Below, piece after piece: positions 60,357-64,000 of a stretch of DNA of 64,000 nt. Each line of letters starts with the position of its first letter. Positions within the stretch are counted from its first letter, which is position 1. A program made the translations under genes and the position numbers. Origin of the DNA: Sphingobacteriia bacterium 24-36-13 (GTDB lineage Bacteria; Bacteroidota; Bacteroidia; Chitinophagales; Chitinophagaceae); the NCBI GenBank assembly GCA_002281875.1, contig NCHN01000003.1, positions 60,291 through 124,290 on the forward strand, written 5' to 3'. The notes under the pieces were generated by a model. That model was not told the DNA's origin. It worked only from the letters and a program-made list of their open reading frames with translations, and ran no database searches.

Positions 60357-61292
60357 ATGAAAAAGTTCTTACGATATATTGGTTATTTTTTTGGTGCAAT
60401 CCTTGCCTTATTGGTTTTATTATTCATCATTTATTTTCAACCAGACAGAAGTTTAGATGAATTAAAACCATTGTATGTAAACAACGAATCGGAGTTTATG
60501 CCATTGATGGGCATGAATGTACATTATAGAGACCAAGGAAATCCAACTGATTCCGTTCCACTGGTATTAATTCATGGTACTAGTTCTTCATTGCACACAT
60601 TTGAAGCGGTAGTAAAGAAAATTAATCCAAACAGAAGAGTCATTACATTAGATATGCCCGCATTTGGACTAACGGGCCCTAATGCAACCAATGAATACAG
60701 CTTCAACTATTATAGTCAATTTTTAGACTCCTTTTTAACCAAATTACAAATACCCCTTTGCGATATTGGAGGTAATTCATTAGGTGGTGGTATTGCTTGG
60801 CAATTCACTACTTATTTTCCTGAAAAAGTTAGAAAGCTCATATTGATAGATGCAACCGGTTACCCCGTCATGAATGTAAAAGGCTCCATTGGTTTTAAAA
60901 TTGCTTCAACGCCAGTAATTAATAATGTCATGTTATTCATTACTCCCAAAGCATTGGTAAGTGCCAGCTTAAAGGGAATCTATCAAGACCCCACAATTAT
61001 TAATCAAGAACAGATTGATCGCTTTCATGATATGGCAATTGCAAAGGGAAACAGAAAAGCTTTATTAGCCATTTTTAAAAAGGGATTAGAGCAGGAGCCA
61101 GACAAAATTAAGACCATTCAAAAACCCACCCTCATTATTTGGGGAGATAAAGATGGATTGATTCCTGTACAAAACGCCTACTTATTTAATAAAGATATTA
61201 AGGGAAGCAAACTAGCCATCCTAAACAATATTGGTCATGTTCCTATGGAAGAAGATCCTGCTAAAACAGCAGCGTTGATTAATGAATTTTAA
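60357..61292 (+). CDS. membrane-anchored alpha/beta hydrolase
   Basis: A 311-residue alpha/beta-hydrolase-fold protein. An N-terminal helix (FLRYIGYFFGAILALLVLLF, residues 4-23) anchors it to the inner membrane with the catalytic domain outside. The oxyanion HGTSSS motif is at VLIHGTSSSLH, the nucleophile Ser in GGNSLGGGIAW, acid Asp in IIWGDKDGLIP, and His in NNIGHVPMEEDP. It is an esterase, lipase or related hydrolase; substrate not known. A hairpin terminator-like region follows. Confidence 0.9.
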   Translation: MKKFLRYIGYFFGAILALLVLLFIIYFQPDRSLDELKPLYVNNESEFMPLMGMNVHYRDQGNPTDSVPLVLIHGTSSSLHTFEAVVKKINPNRRVITLDMPAFGLTGPNATNEYSFNYYSQFLDSFLTKLQIPLCDIGGNSLGGGIAWQFTTYFPEKVRKLILIDATGYPVMNVKGSIGFKIASTPVINNVMLFITPKALVSASLKGIYQDPTIINQEQIDRFHDMAIAKGNRKALLAIFKKGLEQEPDKIKTIQKPTLIIWGDKDGLIPVQNAYLFNKDIKGSKLAILNNIGHVPMEEDPAKTAALINEF

Positions 61293-61321
61293 AAACGGAG
61301 CAGCATTAATTATTGAAAAAT

Positions 61322-61368
61322 AAATCGGGGACAATCACACCCCCCGATATGAAAGTACCCCGATTTTT
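61322..61368 (+). terminator. possible terminator after the alpha/beta hydrolase
   Basis: AAATCGGGG (61322-61330) can pair with CCCCGATTT (61358-61366), which is followed by TT. A competing CCCCCGAT at 61341-61348 can pair with ATCGGGG instead, giving an alternative shorter hairpin. The long loop makes this weaker than the other terminators. Confidence 0.45.
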
Positions 61369-61438
61369 AGGATGAAATCCTAGTGCAATATGCTTAAAAA
61401 TTGGGGGACAGATATACCTACTTTTAGGTAATTTTAGT

Positions 61439-63280
61439 TCATTGCAATGATTCGTCAAAAGAGCCTGCATTATTCACCACATCTTTAACTACTTGATCTA
61501 GCTTATCCGCAGCATCATGCAATTGAGTAATCAAGGTTTCTTTTTCTTCTTCGTCAACTAATTTTTCTTTAATTATTTTGGTAATACCCAAAATATCTGA
61601 AAGCGGACCTCTTACCAAATGAGACTGAGCCCATGCAATTTCTCTTAACTTTTGGTTCTGAATTTTAAGGCTCTCCATAGTAGATACCCTGGTAGTAATA
61701 TCTTTTACCACACCAATGAACTTATAAATTTGACCTTGTAAATCTTTATACCCAACCCCATTAATAATTACATGTTTAATGGTGCCTTTCCGGGTTTGAA
61801 TTTGAACTTGTATAGGAGAAGACTCCCCTTCAATAGTGGATACTTTCCCCATCCATTTATGATATATTTCCTGGTCTTCTGAAATAACCGATTCAGTAAA
61901 TCGGTCTTTATGAGCCAATGTTTCATGGGGAGATAAATCAAGAATACGGAACATTTCATCACTCCAAATGGCATGACCATCTGGAAGCATTACTTCAAAA
62001 CTTCCTACATGCGCAATCCCTTCTGCTTTAGAAAGCATTTCTTGAATAGTTAGCGCCTTTTCAATGGCCGCTTTTTCTGTGCTTAAGTCTCTAAAATACG
62101 CTGCTAAAAACAAATATTTCCCTGCTCTAAAAGGTGCCCCAGCAGTAATTCGAACGGGCTTTATTTTTCCTTTATGATCAATGATATTGGTGTCAACAAA
62201 TTGATGACCTTTTGTTTTACTTGAAGAAAACTGCTGAAATAATGAAGTTATTTTAGCCAAATCGTTTGGTGGATGAAGTTGAGTTTGATGCATCCCAACC
62301 AATTCATATTTGGAATAACCAAATAATTCACTTGCCCTGTCATTCACATCAACCAAATGACCACTGTTTGCATCTGCAATTAATATCGCATCTTCAGCTC
62401 CATCAAATAATGCGGCATAGCGAAGATCTACAATTCGCATTTCTTCCTCTTGTATTTTGATAGTAGTAATATCGTTACTAAATAAAGTGAGTCCTAATAT
62501 TTTACCATGCTGATCTATGATTGGGCTGTACTTGTTTTCAAAAAATAATCTTTTGCCATTGGGGGCAATAAAATTATTCGAAATAATAAAGTTTTCTCCT
62601 GCTAAAGCCCTATCATAATTGGCTTTCGCAATGGCATGCATAGATTCAGATAATACATCAAAAACATTCATACCCACAGCAACATCTTTTAATAAAATGT
62701 TTTTAGCAAATGGTATATATGAATTAGAAAAACCCAAAAACTGATAATGCTTGTCAATTGCCAATACAAATAAATCTTTTGGGCTATTTAAAATAGCTTT
62801 CAAAAAAGCATTGTCTTTAATGATCTGTTTTTTACTTTTTTCAAACTCCTTTTGTGTGATGATGAAATTTTCAGAAAGCCTTGAGGTATCCGATATATCC
62901 AAATGAGTTCCAATAATCATTCCGGTTAACTCGCCTTTTTCATTACGCATGGCCAATGCCCTACTTAAAATAATCACCCAATCACCATTGGCATGAAGCA
63001 TTCTAAACTGTTGTGCATATTCTTGAACAGGATTTAAAATATAATCGGCAAAATACTCTTTTGCTTTAGCTAGGTCTTCCAGATGCAACCAATCTTCCCA
63101 AACTTCTTTTATAGGATATTTTGCCCAATCAGCTGTTGCGTACTCTTTGCGGCCAAGCATTTCAAAATAATAGCTATTGCACCAAAGTTCTTGTGTGAGT
63201 ACATTGTATTCCCACCCACCCAATTGACCAACAGCCAAAAGGGTTTCGTATTTTGAACTATAAGCAGGATTATTGGGCAT
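61439..63280 (-). CDS. four-PAS protein with phosphoacceptor-like helix but no ATPase domain
   Basis: A 613-residue soluble sensor-like protein. Four PAS domains in order: about 10-135 (LGGWEYNVLTQELW), 155-280 (ISNNFIAPNGKRLFFENKYS), 285-410 (DAILIADANSGHLVDVNDRA), and 415-540 (HVGSFEVMLPDGHAIWSDEM). The C-terminus has a histidine-kinase-like dimerisation helix with AQSHLVRGPLSDILGITKII (His about 554), then ends at residue 613 without any N, G1 or G2 box. So it cannot be a complete kinase. It may be phosphorylated by, or dimerise with, other kinases, or may have lost its ATPase domain. Confidence 0.85.
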   Translation of the reverse strand: MPNNPAYSSKYETLLAVGQLGGWEYNVLTQELWCNSYYFEMLGRKEYATADWAKYPIKEVWEDWLHLEDLAKAKEYFADYILNPVQEYAQQFRMLHANGDWVIILSRALAMRNEKGELTGMIIGTHLDISDTSRLSENFIITQKEFEKSKKQIIKDNAFLKAILNSPKDLFVLAIDKHYQFLGFSNSYIPFAKNILLKDVAVGMNVFDVLSESMHAIAKANYDRALAGENFIISNNFIAPNGKRLFFENKYSPIIDQHGKILGLTLFSNDITTIKIQEEEMRIVDLRYAALFDGAEDAILIADANSGHLVDVNDRASELFGYSKYELVGMHQTQLHPPNDLAKITSLFQQFSSSKTKGHQFVDTNIIDHKGKIKPVRITAGAPFRAGKYLFLAAYFRDLSTEKAAIEKALTIQEMLSKAEGIAHVGSFEVMLPDGHAIWSDEMFRILDLSPHETLAHKDRFTESVISEDQEIYHKWMGKVSTIEGESSPIQVQIQTRKGTIKHVIINGVGYKDLQGQIYKFIGVVKDITTRVSTMESLKIQNQKLREIAWAQSHLVRGPLSDILGITKIIKEKLVDEEEKETLITQLHDAADKLDQVVKDVVNNAGSFDESLQ

Positions 63281-63430
63281 GTACTAACTATTAATTCAAT
63301 TAAAAATATTAATTAGCTGCCGCATTAAGCAAAGGATTGGCGATTATTTTCAATAGTATCAATTAAACGGCTTATCCTATCAATTTTTAAATACAATTGA
63401 ATGCTTAAATTGAGTGTCAAATTTGCTTTT

Positions 63431-64000
63431 ATGAAAAAATGCTTCCTTTTCTACCTTATTAGCTTCTCTTTTTTAATAACCAACGCTCAAACTCTTCAAC
63501 CGATTGAACAAAAATTAATAAAAAAAATAGAGGAGCATTATCCTGCAATGGTAGACCTACTTAAAAATAGTGTTAACATCAATAGTGGAACATTTAATAT
63601 AGCAGGAGTAAAAGCAGTTGGTCAATTATACAGCAAGGAATTAGAGAAATTAGGATTTACCATAGAGTGGATTAATATGCCCGATTCTGTTAAGAGAGCA
63701 GGTCATTTGGTAGCAACAAGAAAAGGCAATAAGGGAAAAAAGCTTTTATTATTAGGCCATCTAGACACCGTATTCGAACCAGATATGCCCAGCAATCCAT
63801 TTACTGTTTTGAATGATAGCACTATCACTGGTCAGGGAATTAATGATATGAAAGGAGGCGATGTAATCATCATTGCTGCAATGAAAGCCATGCACGAATT
63901 AAACTTGTTGAATAATGCAACCATCACTATTTATATGACAGGCGACGAAGAAAATGCAGGAGAGCCAAGAAGCCTCACTAGAGGAGATTTTATTGAAAGG
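63431..64000 (+). CDS. M20-family metallopeptidase (3' end outside window)
   Basis: The N-terminal 190 residues of an exported M20/M25/M40 zinc peptidase (signal MKKCFLFYLISFSFLITNA, then QTLQPIEQ). The first metal motif is LLGHLDTVFEP, the second GQGINDMKGGDV (bridging Asp), and the third TGDEENAG (general base Glu). It resembles glutamate carboxypeptidase-type enzymes acting on small peptides or amino-acid conjugates. The frame is open to the window edge. Confidence 0.9.
   Translation, partial: MKKCFLFYLISFSFLITNAQTLQPIEQKLIKKIEEHYPAMVDLLKNSVNINSGTFNIAGVKAVGQLYSKELEKLGFTIEWINMPDSVKRAGHLVATRKGNKGKKLLLLGHLDTVFEPDMPSNPFTVLNDSTITGQGINDMKGGDVIIIAAMKAMHELNLLNNATITIYMTGDEENAGEPRSLTRGDFIER

Noticed and set aside
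1-64000. tRNA, rRNA, IS element, integrase, phage or restriction/defence genes
   Set aside because: Looked for along the window but no cloverleaf, terminal inverted repeat, transposase, integrase or defence domain was recognised. The region looks like core chromosome.

Overview
The window is a gene-dense, AT-rich chromosomal segment of a Bacteroidota bacterium, most likely a member of the Chitinophagaceae. The evidence is the family content (DUF5777 beta-barrels, a DUF5690 transporter, a DUF5106/TlpA-like thioredoxin, Asp-box propeller proteins, an anti-sigma factor with an outer-membrane barrel), the many short lipoproteins, the near absence of Shine-Dalgarno sequences, and the recurrent TAnnTTTG -7 box in front of genes. 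No rRNA, tRNA, CRISPR array, prophage, insertion sequence or origin was found, and no gap between genes exceeds about 230 bases. Both ends cut through genes: an EamA permease on the left and an M20 peptidase on the right.

Layout. 1-5.1 kb: EamA permease and glycosyltransferase, a tiny lipoprotein, an aminotransferase, and a secreted protein with a plug-like domain. 5.1-6.9 kb: a three-gene module of c-type-cytochrome-like lipoprotein, YceI-like protein and DUF5777 barrel (module A). 7.1-13.9 kb: a large Asp-box protein, DUF5690 and bestrophin membrane proteins, lipoprotein MsrB and adenylate kinase. 14.0-16.9 kb: bifunctional PaaZ and an enoyl-CoA hydratase/isomerase homologue. 16.9-21.8 kb: an apparent seven-gene operon holding an ECF sigma factor, a predicted dual-membrane-spanning anti-sigma factor, two cytochrome-like lipoproteins, an OB-fold (tRNA_anti-like) protein, YceI and DUF5777 (module B, paralogous to A). 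21.9-26.4 kb: a TolC/HlyD/ABC export set whose ATPase motifs are degenerate. 26.5-31.7 kb: lptB, GH3, fabG, a SulP anion transporter and carbonic anhydrase in one tight run. 31.8-39.6 kb: metF, then a signalling island of three histidine kinases (one a receiver-kinase hybrid) and three further response regulators. 40-48.7 kb: a TlpA-like thioredoxin, rlmD, an active rhomboid next to a catalytically dead one, two EEP-family membrane proteins, and cysS. 48.7-57.1 kb: penicillin acylase with a fresh 30-bp internal duplication, a Tat-exported sugar isomerase-like protein, NdpA-like nucleoid protein, an SDR without the usual Tyr/Lys pair, an aldehyde dehydrogenase, PhnA and hypotheticals. 57.2-64 kb: a second Asp-box protein, an alpha/beta hydrolase, a four-PAS protein without an ATPase domain, and the M20 peptidase.

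The best candidate for an undescribed system is the repeated cytochrome-YceI-DUF5777 module. Two copies lie 10 kb apart. One sits in the same run as a sigma factor and an anti-sigma factor that appears to reach from cytoplasm to outer membrane. A working hypothesis is an envelope electron-transfer or redox-lipid device with a sigma/anti-sigma switch that senses the outer membrane. The domain calls are well supported by sequence, but the function is inference.
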